Below, one piece after another: positions 45,156 to 52,568 of a stretch of DNA of 64,000 bases. The stretch lies in contig JAWPMS010000001.1 in assembly GCA_033344795.1 (NCBI GenBank), positions 1,798,001 through 1,862,000 on the forward strand, given 5' to 3'. The position numbers and the translations under genes are program-made. The notes under the pieces are model-generated. The model was given only the letters and a program-made list of their open reading frames with translations. It was not told the origin of the DNA and did no database searches. Each line of letters opens with the position of its first letter. Within the stretch, counting starts at the first letter, position 1. The DNA comes from SHLQ01 sp033344795. Its GTDB lineage: Bacteria > Actinomycetota > Acidimicrobiia > Acidimicrobiales > SHLQ01.

Positions 45156-45812
45156 CTATCCAGCCGGGCGCCATTCCGGATCGCGGCCAGCGAAGCCGAG
45201 AAGTCGGTCGAGTGCAGCTGCATTCTCAGGGACGGCGACTTCTGCGTCGAAGAAGCCGGAGTCCGGCCCTCGGTATTCGGGAGCGACCATGCCTTGGAGG
45301 AATTCGTGTGCTGGTGCAACGGCCGCCTCCGGGGCCGCATACGGCTGTCCAGTTGCCGTGGCCAGATCCCACGCATGGATGATGTACTCGCCGAGCGCCA
45401 TCGCAAGAACGCCGTCGCCGGCCATCCGCGACGACGTCATCGTGATCATTTGCCCTGCGGCATCGGCGGCGATGGCCGTCTGAATATCGGCGAGCGCCCG
45501 CTCTACGACCTGGCGGGCGGACGCCTCGCCGGCGAGTGTGAACAGCTCGGGCTCGGGACGAGGCGTCGTCGCGTTGGGATCGCGCAGCGCCGCAGCGAAG
45601 AACGTCAACCAACCAAGAGTGTGCGTCCGCAGCTCGCCGACGGAGAAGCCGGCGCACGGTGTCGCAGCGTCGAGGTGATCGTCGTTCACATCGACAACGT
45701 CCGCGAGGCCTGCGAGTACATCGGCGAAGAGTTGCTCGACTGCATCCGGATCGCAGAACACGGCCGGTGCGGAAGTGGGAAAGATGGGTAGTTCGTGTTG
45801 TTCGTTGCTCAT
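45156..45812 (-). CDS. TIGR03086-type metal-binding protein (mycothiol transferase-like N-domain)
   Basis: 218 aa. A DinB/maleylpyruvate-isomerase-like four-helix protein with LDAATPCAGFSVGELRTHTLGW, then EYIIHAWDLATATGQPY, the latter carrying the conserved His for a metal. TIGR03086 proteins are actinobacterial; some act with mycothiol. It is divergent from an AraC regulator across a 73-bp gap, which may control it, and precedes the OmpA-like gene. Confidence 0.85.
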   Translation of the reverse strand: MSNEQHELPIFPTSAPAVFCDPDAVEQLFADVLAGLADVVDVNDDHLDAATPCAGFSVGELRTHTLGWLTFFAAALRDPNATTPRPEPELFTLAGEASARQVVERALADIQTAIAADAAGQMITMTSSRMAGDGVLAMALGEYIIHAWDLATATGQPYAAPEAAVAPAHEFLQGMVAPEYRGPDSGFFDAEVAVPENAAALDRLLGFAGRDPEWRPAG

Positions 45813-45885
45813 GTAATGAAGGTAAAGACCACGCCCGCTCTGTGTCTTGAAGATTCACGACAAGCTCACCCGGTATCGTCGGGGC

Positions 45886-46761
45886 GTGCAAAGACCCCTT
45901 CCCGCCGACACTCGGGGCATCATCGACCCGGCGGAGATGATGCGCCACGTCGACTTCGATCGCTCGCCCGCTGGTGACGTTCTCGACGGTCTCGTCGAGT
46001 GGTTCTGGTCGGTCGCCTGGGATATGCCCGATGGTGTCGTGCACGAGCAAGAGGTGTTGAATCATCCCGCCGGAAACATCAGCATCGGCACACTCGATGA
46101 TGACGGCATCCCGCTGGATCCGCCGAGGGGTCGCGTCTATGGAGTCATGACTGGACGCAGCAATCGACGGCTCACGGTCGCCGGTTGGACCGTGGCCGCG
46201 CGAACCACGGTTGGTGGCCTGGGCGTGCTGATGGGGGCTCCTGCACGCACGGCGACAGATGTGCAGTTCACACTCACCGACGGCCTACCCGGCCTCGATG
46301 AGTCGCACGTGCTCCGCGCAGTATGTGCAGAACCCGACAATGCGTCTCGTGTCGCAGTGCTGCGAAGCGCGCTCAGCGCGCTGGTGTCGTCCCGCGACCC
46401 GGCACTGATCGAAGAGGCGCGGCAGGTCGGAAGGATTGCTGCGATGGCCGAGCGCGATCAGTCGGTCGTTCGGGTTGCGCAGCTCGCCGAAGCGTCTGGG
46501 ACGAGCGTCCGCACCCTGCAGCGGTTGTTCGATGTTCACGTGGGGGTGAGCCCGTCATTCGTGATCCGTCGATGGAGGATCATCGAAGCCGCGGACGCGG
46601 CTCGCTCCGCGATCGATCGGGGTGAGGACTGGCGCGGATGGGCAACCGTTGCTTCCGAGCTCGGTTATGCCGACCAGGCCCACCTCACTAGGGATTTCCG
46701 CCAACATCTCGGAACATCGCCTTCGGCGTACCTGGCCCTGGCAACGCGATCGGGCGGCTAA
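45886..46761 (+). CDS. AraC-family transcriptional regulator
   Basis: 291 aa from GTG 45886; a TTG at 45847 would add 13 residues. The N-terminal ligand domain (GNISIGTLDDDG; LMGAPARTATDV) is of the DUF6597 style, followed by a C-terminal double HTH (VAQLAEASGTSVRTLQRLFD; ASELGYADQAHLTRDFR; GTSPSAY). Divergent from the TIGR03086 gene, the most likely target. Confidence 0.88.
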   Translation: MQRPLPADTRGIIDPAEMMRHVDFDRSPAGDVLDGLVEWFWSVAWDMPDGVVHEQEVLNHPAGNISIGTLDDDGIPLDPPRGRVYGVMTGRSNRRLTVAGWTVAARTTVGGLGVLMGAPARTATDVQFTLTDGLPGLDESHVLRAVCAEPDNASRVAVLRSALSALVSSRDPALIEEARQVGRIAAMAERDQSVVRVAQLAEASGTSVRTLQRLFDVHVGVSPSFVIRRWRIIEAADAARSAIDRGEDWRGWATVASELGYADQAHLTRDFRQHLGTSPSAYLALATRSGG

Positions 46762-46825
46762 CGCGAGCCGATCAAAACGTTGCCGGATATCGATATAGCC
46801 TGTTCGCCCACAAACTGAAGAGTTC

Positions 46826-46849
46826 GCACGAGACGACGGAAATTCGTGC
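46826..46849. repeat. Inverted repeat upstream of the molybdopterin enzyme gene
   Basis: GCACGA (46826-46831) and TCGTGC (46844-46849) with 12 nt between, 14 bp before the ATG and overlapping its leader. Could be an operator or a small hairpin controlling translation. Confidence 0.35.
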
Positions 46850-46862
46850 AGCAGGGGCGAAC

Positions 46863-47897
46863 ATGAATAAGCAGCGACGACGACGGCAGATTGTCACACT
46901 GACGGCGCGCCAGGTGAACCTGGTCCTCGAGCTCTCGATCGTCGCCGCGCTTCTCTCGGGTCTTGCCTCATGGTGGCTTGGTGATGAATGGAGTGGTGGG
47001 GCCGTCTTGGTTCATCGAGTGACCGGGCTTGTGCTGCTCGTTGTTATGCCGGCGAAGGCGCGTGGTTCGGTGACCACGGGGCTTCGGCGTAAGCGTGCCA
47101 CTCGATGGCTCTCGCTCGCATTCGGCATACTCGTGCTCGCCACGATCGCTCTGGGCATGCTCCATGCGACGGGTGCGTGGAACGGAGTCGGTGAATGGTC
47201 GGCACTGTGGACTCATCAGCTCTTCGCCTTCTTGTTACTGCCATTGCTGGCGTGGCACGTCGTCACCCGACCCGTCCGTCCCAAGCTCACCGATCTCAAC
47301 CGGCGACTCGCACTTCAGTCGGGGCTTGTGGCAGCGATTGGCGGTGGTCTCTTCATCACGCAAGAAGTGTTCGCTCGCGTTGTGGGCCTGGACGGGAAGG
47401 ACCGGAGGTTCACCGGCTCACATGAAGTGGGGTCGTTTGATCCGGCCAACATGCCGAGCACCATCTGGATCAACGATTCGACTCCAGCAGACACCGGGGC
47501 TGAGGGCTGGTCGCTCACCATCGCAGGCAAGCGCGTCAGTATCGACGCCCTGCGTTCACAGACTCAAGAGGTGGTGGCCACGATCGACTGCACGGGCGGC
47601 TGGTACAGCGAACAGTCGTGGGATTGTGTGCCCCTCTCCGCAGTGCTGCCCGAGGTCGAGGGCAAGAGTGTCCGCGTCGAATCAGCCACTGGATACGCCC
47701 GGCTGTTCGCCCACCACGAGATGAACGACGTCTACCTGGCCGTCGGTTACAACGGTGAGCCGCTCCGCGGCCGTCATGGTGCGCCTGTCAGACTTGTTGC
47801 ACCCGGTCAACGAGCCCCGATGTGGATCAAGTGGGTGACCTCGGTCGAGTTCGACAACACCAGACCGTGGCTGCAACCGCCTTTGCCTCTGAGCTGA
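46863..47897 (+). CDS. Molybdopterin-dependent oxidoreductase with cytochrome b561-like membrane domain
   Basis: 344 aa; AGGGG precedes the ATG. About four N-terminal transmembrane helices with paired histidines (LVHRVTGL, ALGMLHATG, LWTHQLFAF, LAWHVVTRP) suggest haem b. A sulfite-oxidase-type Moco domain follows, with the Mo-ligand Cys243 (IDCTGGWYSE), HEMNDVYLAVGYNGEPL and GAPVRLVAPGQR. It resembles fused YedY/YedZ-like systems. Substrate unknown; methionine-sulfoxide or S-oxide reduction is typical of relatives. It converges on a secreted-protein gene. Confidence 0.85.
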   Translation: MNKQRRRRQIVTLTARQVNLVLELSIVAALLSGLASWWLGDEWSGGAVLVHRVTGLVLLVVMPAKARGSVTTGLRRKRATRWLSLAFGILVLATIALGMLHATGAWNGVGEWSALWTHQLFAFLLLPLLAWHVVTRPVRPKLTDLNRRLALQSGLVAAIGGGLFITQEVFARVVGLDGKDRRFTGSHEVGSFDPANMPSTIWINDSTPADTGAEGWSLTIAGKRVSIDALRSQTQEVVATIDCTGGWYSEQSWDCVPLSAVLPEVEGKSVRVESATGYARLFAHHEMNDVYLAVGYNGEPLRGRHGAPVRLVAPGQRAPMWIKWVTSVEFDNTRPWLQPPLPLS

Positions 47898-47922
47898 CGC
47901 TCGGATGGCGGGTCGACTCGTT

Positions 47923-49224
47923 CTATCTGTTGCCTGCGCCGCAACGGAGTTCGGGGGCGATGTCGGTGTTGTGGTCGCTGCCTCGCTGGCCTTGGGAGAA
48001 GGCAATACAACCGTCGGGGGTGACGATCCGGTCGGCCGACGGGCCGTCAAACCAATCGTCGGCAGGCGTTGCCTGGGCTGCGACAACGACGAGATTGTCC
48101 CAGTGCCAGGTGAAACCACCGGACGAAGGCGAGAGATTGTTCGCGAAGCCTGGTCCATTGCCGTCTTTGGTTCCCGTGTAGTTGTGGAAAGCGATCACCA
48201 CGCGCACCGGTCCGTCAGGAAACGCTCCGGGAGCGGTCACCCAGTGCATTGTGCCGCCGTCGTCGATGCCGAACGAGAGGGTGCCGTCGCCATTGTCGCG
48301 AAACACGTGGCTATAGCGCTGCCGAATGCCGTCGTTGTCATCGTGAACAACTGCGCGGAAGCAATAGTTCGGATTGTCGTCGCACGACGAATAGTGCACA
48401 TCTCCGCTGGCGGTCGTCGCTCGGTTGTAGAGATCGAACGTGTAGCCATCTGGTCGCTGTGGTGTGTTGATCATCAACCCGGTGCCGTCTTGGGAAGACG
48501 TCGACGCTCCGACGCCGCCGATGTCGTCGTAGTCCCAGCCGTCGTTGCACGGCAGGTCGGGGCCACAGGGCATGGCATTCACGAACGTCTCAGAAGCTGG
48601 CAGAATCTTGATCTCGATGAAATTGCGTCCGCCTGCAGATGTGGTGTTGATGTCGACGGAGACCTCCTCAACGCCTTGGAACACTTGGTCGGGAAGACCG
48701 CCGGCGAAGCCATAACCCGAGCTGTCCATCGCAAAGGCCATCATGTGGCCGAGAGCGGCATCGCCAGCGGGGAGGCAGTGATAGATGTGTCCGTGTGGGT
48801 TGTCCCTCGTCTGCGGTCGCGTCGTCTCCGGTGCGGCGCAGTTGTCGCCACCCGTCGAGGCGTGGTCCGAAGCGCCGACTGTGTGGTTCACGACGAACGG
48901 GTCCCGGTAGTGCACAAAGTTGTCGATCCGGGCGGCGTCGGCAGCGCTGGAGAACGTGTTCGCGTACAACTGACGGGCTTGGTTCTGAGGTGCGTCCAGA
49001 ACTCGCCGTGCCGCTGCGATGCTCGGTGAGAGGTCGGGGCGTTCCGCGGCGAGGGAGCGGGTCTCGCCGTTGGAGAGGTCCGCTCCTCCTCGCATCGATG
49101 GAGTTGTCGTTGGCTCTTGTTCGGCTCGTTGGGCCAACGCAGCTGTGGTTCCGAGTGCGACCAGGCAGGCAGCGATCGCCGCAACTGCGAGCAGCTTTCG
49201 CGCACCCCTTGGTGAGATTGCCAT
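47923..49224 (-). CDS. Large secreted protein of unknown function
   Basis: 433 aa from ATG 49224, with GAGGAAG upstream; a 12-residue longer frame is possible. A signal peptide (MAISPRGARKLL, hydrophobic core, cleavage near AALAQ) precedes a Cys-containing mature region with several acidic Asp/Asn-rich loops (VVHDDNDGIRQRY; FRDNGDGTLSFGIDDG), suggesting calcium binding and a beta-sandwich or lectin-like fold. HYRDPFVVNHTVGASDH and DNPHGHIYHCLPAGD add conserved-looking His/Asp. No family recognised. Could be a secreted hydrolase or adhesin. Confidence 0.65.
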   Translation of the reverse strand: MAISPRGARKLLAVAAIAACLVALGTTAALAQRAEQEPTTTPSMRGGADLSNGETRSLAAERPDLSPSIAAARRVLDAPQNQARQLYANTFSSAADAARIDNFVHYRDPFVVNHTVGASDHASTGGDNCAAPETTRPQTRDNPHGHIYHCLPAGDAALGHMMAFAMDSSGYGFAGGLPDQVFQGVEEVSVDINTTSAGGRNFIEIKILPASETFVNAMPCGPDLPCNDGWDYDDIGGVGASTSSQDGTGLMINTPQRPDGYTFDLYNRATTASGDVHYSSCDDNPNYCFRAVVHDDNDGIRQRYSHVFRDNGDGTLSFGIDDGGTMHWVTAPGAFPDGPVRVVIAFHNYTGTKDGNGPGFANNLSPSSGGFTWHWDNLVVVAAQATPADDWFDGPSADRIVTPDGCIAFSQGQRGSDHNTDIAPELRCGAGNR

Positions 49225-49318
49225 CAAGCTCTTCCTCTCAGTGCCGCCCGCACTGACCATCGACGAGATGATCGGATTTCTTGAATTGCCCGCTCGTCAG
49301 CCTTGCCGATGAGATCGA

Positions 49319-50824
49319 CTACTCCAAGACATTGGCATACACCCAATCGTTATAGGCGACGCCTTCTGGAAGCACTCGCTGGGCGGCTTGATCGGGCGGC
49401 GACGTCCGCCACTCAGGTGCTTTGCCGTCGATGTAGAGGCTGCGAAGGAACGCTCGTCTCCGTTGACTCGCCTGGACGCGGGCGGTGAGATCGGCAACAT
49501 CCCACCGTGCGTGGACGAGAGCGTCGAGCTCGTCTTGTTGGGCAACGTGGTCGGCGCCGTCGGCAAGGTTGTGCAGCTCGAGCGGGTCCGAGGCCAGATC
49601 GAACAACTGCGCAGGATCGACGCCGCTCCACACGTATTTCATCGACCCGCGTTTGACCATCAGGATCGGCGCGGTGGCCCCCTCGGACAGTTGCTCGCCG
49701 TAAACGGTGTCGGCGTGCCCTGCCGTCTTTGCCTCGAGCAGGGGTACGAGCGACCGACCCGCCATTGGCTCGACCGGCTCGATTCCTTTGCCGGCGAAGT
49801 CAAGGAATGTCGGCAAGAGGTCCACGAGAGACACGTTTGTCGAAACCCTCGCTGGGTCGAATCGTGCTGGCCAGGAAACCATGAACGGAATTCGTGACGC
49901 ATCTTCGAAGAACGTTCGTTTGTACCAGAGCCCTCGCTCGCCGAGCATGTCGCCGTGATCGGTCGAAAAGACGACGACCGTGTTCGAGTCGAGCCCGGTT
50001 TCTTGCAGGGTTTGCAGTACGCCGCCCACGAGCTCGTCGACGTAGCTGACCGAACCGTAGTAGCCGCGCCTGGCGGTTCTCACCTGATCGTCCGTCAGCT
50101 CGAAGTTGTCCAGGCCGTATTCGTGGCGCAAGCGGAGGCTGTACGGGTCAGGGTTCTCGAGCAAGCCGACCTTGGGCATGTCGATGTCGTCATCGTTGTA
50201 GAGGTCCCAGTGGTCGTGCGAGCATTGATATGGATCGTGCGGGTGGGTGAACGACACCGTCATGTGCCATGGCTGGTCATCGGTGATCCCCGAGCCTCGG
50301 GCGAGGTCGTAGAGCTTTCGTCGGGCGCGATGGAGAACCTCTTCGTCGTAGTCCATCTGCACATTGCGGCGCACCGGTCCGGCAAGCGTGAACGAGCGGG
50401 TGTCATTGCTGTGCTGTTGTTGGGTCTCGTTCCAGTCACCCGTCCACTGAAAGCTCGCCGGGTAGATGTCGATGGTCAAACGTTCGTCGAAGCCATGGAG
50501 TTGGTCGGCGCCCACGAAGTGCATCTTGCCGACGAGCGACGTGTGATATCCCGACGCCTGTAGGTAGTGCGCATAGGTCGGCACAGAACTTGGAAACTCC
50601 GCCCCGTTGTCATAGGCACCCACCTCCGATGCGAGTTGACCCGACAACATCGAGAATCGTGAGGGCGCGCACAACGCAAAGTTCGTGTACGCCGACTCGA
50701 ATACGACCGACCGCTCGGCGAGCGCATCGATGTTTGGCGTCTTCGCGACCGTGTTGCCGTAGGCCGGCAGGAACGATGCGGTCAGCTGATCGACCTGGAT
50801 GAAGAGGATGTTTGGTGACGCCAT
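49319..50824 (-). CDS. betC: Choline sulfatase-like type I sulfatase
   Basis: 501 aa from the ATG giving MASPNILFIQVDQL. The metal site Asp12, formylglycine Cys52 in CAPSRFSMLSG, HPHDPY and STDHGDMLGERGLW are all present, and the BetC-like C-terminal tail is there. It releases sulfate from choline-O-sulfate or a related ester. No signal peptide, as expected for BetC. Its coding region slightly precedes the divergent aminotransferase gene. Without bet transporter or dehydrogenase genes nearby, the precise substrate is open. Confidence 0.85.
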   Translation of the reverse strand: MASPNILFIQVDQLTASFLPAYGNTVAKTPNIDALAERSVVFESAYTNFALCAPSRFSMLSGQLASEVGAYDNGAEFPSSVPTYAHYLQASGYHTSLVGKMHFVGADQLHGFDERLTIDIYPASFQWTGDWNETQQQHSNDTRSFTLAGPVRRNVQMDYDEEVLHRARRKLYDLARGSGITDDQPWHMTVSFTHPHDPYQCSHDHWDLYNDDDIDMPKVGLLENPDPYSLRLRHEYGLDNFELTDDQVRTARRGYYGSVSYVDELVGGVLQTLQETGLDSNTVVVFSTDHGDMLGERGLWYKRTFFEDASRIPFMVSWPARFDPARVSTNVSLVDLLPTFLDFAGKGIEPVEPMAGRSLVPLLEAKTAGHADTVYGEQLSEGATAPILMVKRGSMKYVWSGVDPAQLFDLASDPLELHNLADGADHVAQQDELDALVHARWDVADLTARVQASQRRRAFLRSLYIDGKAPEWRTSPPDQAAQRVLPEGVAYNDWVYANVLE

Positions 50825-50928
50825 CGTTCCAGTGTCGTCCCGCCGAGTCTCCGGAAGCGAACTCGAAGCCAGGAGGTCGTCGGTGCGATGATCGTCAGGT
50901 CCGGCAACGCGGCCTGGAGGAGACACCG

Positions 50929-52056
50929 ATGCAGCTGCCCGACTTTGGATTGGAGACCCACTTCTCGAAGTGGGAGTTCCGCGCCCAACACCACATGACC
51001 GCATCCGATGCCGAGAGCATGTCGATGAGTGAGTTGTTGTCGATGGCCTCGGTCGAGCAGCGCGAGGCGTTCGAAGGCCTTTGGCTTGGATACACCGAAA
51101 CATGGGGAGCACCAGACCTCCGAGACTCGATCGCAGCGACCTACCTGCACCAACGCGCCAATGATGTGTTGTGTTTCGCCGGAGCGAGCGAGGGCATATT
51201 TGCTGCAAACAACGTCATCCTCGACAGCGAGAGTCACGCCATCGTCATCACGCCCAACTACCAGAGTCACGAGACGCTGCCGGCGGCCATCTGTGAGGCG
51301 AGCGGAGTGCCCCTCGACCCAAACGACGGGTGGTCTCTCGACATCGATCGGGTCGCCGCGGCCATCCGACCGAACACTCGCTTGGTCACGATCAACTTCC
51401 CGCACAATCCCACCGGCGCGATCCTGTCGGCCGATCGGTATCGAGCGCTGATCGACCTGTGCCGTCGTCACGGCATCTACATCCTGCATGACGAGATCTT
51501 CAACGGGTTGGGCCCGAGTGGAACCAAACATCTCCCACAGATCGCTGACGTGTATGAACGAGGCCTGTCTCTGAACGTGATGTCGAAGGCATACGGACTT
51601 CCCGGGTTGCGGGTTGGGTGGATCGCCTCACAAGACCACGACCTGCTGTCGCGGATGGAGCGAATGAAGCACTACCTCTCGATTTGCAACTCAGCCCCGA
51701 GCGAGCGGTTGGCGATCATCGCCCTCGAGAACCGCGACCAAATCATCGCACGCAACTGCGCCATCATCGATGAGAACCTGCCCAAGTGGGATGAGTTCTT
51801 TGCCAACCACAACGACTTGTTCGACTGGGAGCGTCCCGACGGGTCATGCATGGGGTTCCCCCGCTATCGCGGTGCCGACGGAGTCGAAGCGTTTACGCGT
51901 TCCCTCGTCGAACAGTCCGGGGTACTCCTGCTTCCCTCGACCATCTACCGTTCGCATGTTGGGCCAAATATCTCTGACAGGTTCCGGCTCGGTTACGGCC
52001 GCCGCGGTCTCGATGAAGGTCTCGCAGCCATGTCTGAGCATCTCGATCGGCGTTGA
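50929..52056 (+). CDS. PLP-dependent class I/II aminotransferase
   Basis: 375 aa from the ATG with GGAGGAG upstream. Fold type I: Asn/Pro motif FPHNPTGAIL, LHDEIFNG with the PLP Asp and Schiff-base Lys220 in SLNVMSKAYGLPGLRVGW. It resembles proteins annotated as capreomycidine synthase-like or aspartate-type aminotransferases. Divergent from choline sulfatase with 104 bp between. Substrate unknown. Confidence 0.88.
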   Translation: MQLPDFGLETHFSKWEFRAQHHMTASDAESMSMSELLSMASVEQREAFEGLWLGYTETWGAPDLRDSIAATYLHQRANDVLCFAGASEGIFAANNVILDSESHAIVITPNYQSHETLPAAICEASGVPLDPNDGWSLDIDRVAAAIRPNTRLVTINFPHNPTGAILSADRYRALIDLCRRHGIYILHDEIFNGLGPSGTKHLPQIADVYERGLSLNVMSKAYGLPGLRVGWIASQDHDLLSRMERMKHYLSICNSAPSERLAIIALENRDQIIARNCAIIDENLPKWDEFFANHNDLFDWERPDGSCMGFPRYRGADGVEAFTRSLVEQSGVLLLPSTIYRSHVGPNISDRFRLGYGRRGLDEGLAAMSEHLDRR

Positions 52057-52070
52057 ACGGGCTGCTGGAC

Positions 52071-52090
52071 CCTTCCATCCGGATGGAAGG
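52071..52090. promoter_or_regulatory. MerR-type operator upstream of its own gene
   Basis: Perfect 20-bp palindrome CCTTCCATCCGGATGGAAGG, 17 bp before the MerR start. The same arms flank the copA promoter, so it is the regulator's binding site and autoregulation is likely. Confidence 0.85.
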
Positions 52091-52107
52091 TCGGTTATCG
52101 TCGGCAC

Positions 52108-52518
52108 ATGAAGATCGGTGAACTCGGTGACCGTTGCGGCGTGAGCACGAAGACGATTCGGTACTACGAATCGATCGGATTGCTCGCTGAGCCGATCCGG
52201 ACGGCGAGCGGTTACCGCGACTACGGAGGAGACGCAGTCGAGCGGCTGCAGTTCATCCGAGACGCCCAAGCCACAGGGCTGACGTTGTCCGAGATTGCAT
52301 CCGTGCTCGAGCTGAAGGGTGCGGGTGAGCGATCGTGTGCACACACGGTTGCCCTGATCGAAGCTCACGTCACTGCGATCGACGCTCAGATCGAACAACT
52401 CACGGCCGCCCGTCGCGAGCTATCGGGTTTGGCCAAGCGTGCAACGTCGCTCGATCCATCGGCCTGCACCGACCCAAACCGTTGCCAGGTGATCTCGGAG
52501 GCTCGCGAACACGTCTGA
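52108..52518 (+). CDS. MerR-family heavy-metal regulator
   Basis: 136 aa. N-terminal MerR helix-turn-helix (GELGDRCGVSTKTIRYYESI), a dimer helix and a C-terminal metal loop with Cys120 and Cys126 (SACTDPNRCQ). Cys77 (RSCAHT) occupies the position that is Ser in copper sensor CueR and Cys in Zn/Cd/Pb/Hg sensors. It lies 50 bp before a CPC-type copper ATPase gene whose promoter carries a matching operator. Metal identity is therefore open; copper by context, divalent metals by residue 77. Confidence 0.9.
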   Translation: MKIGELGDRCGVSTKTIRYYESIGLLAEPIRTASGYRDYGGDAVERLQFIRDAQATGLTLSEIASVLELKGAGERSCAHTVALIEAHVTAIDAQIEQLTAARRELSGLAKRATSLDPSACTDPNRCQVISEAREHV

Positions 52519-52530
52519 CGAAATCGTGGC

Positions 52531-52562
52531 TTGACCTTCTATTCGGATGGAAGGTTTAGAAT
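52531..52562 (+). promoter_or_regulatory. MerR-controlled copA promoter
   Basis: TTGACC (52531-52536) and TAGAAT (52557-52562) are 20 bp apart, the long spacer of MerR-activated promoters. ACCTTC and GAAGGT arms (52534-52555) fill it, closely resembling the E. coli CueR-copA box. The transcription start falls at about the ATG (52569), so copA is probably leaderless. Confidence 0.88.
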
Positions 52563-52568
52563 GAGTAC

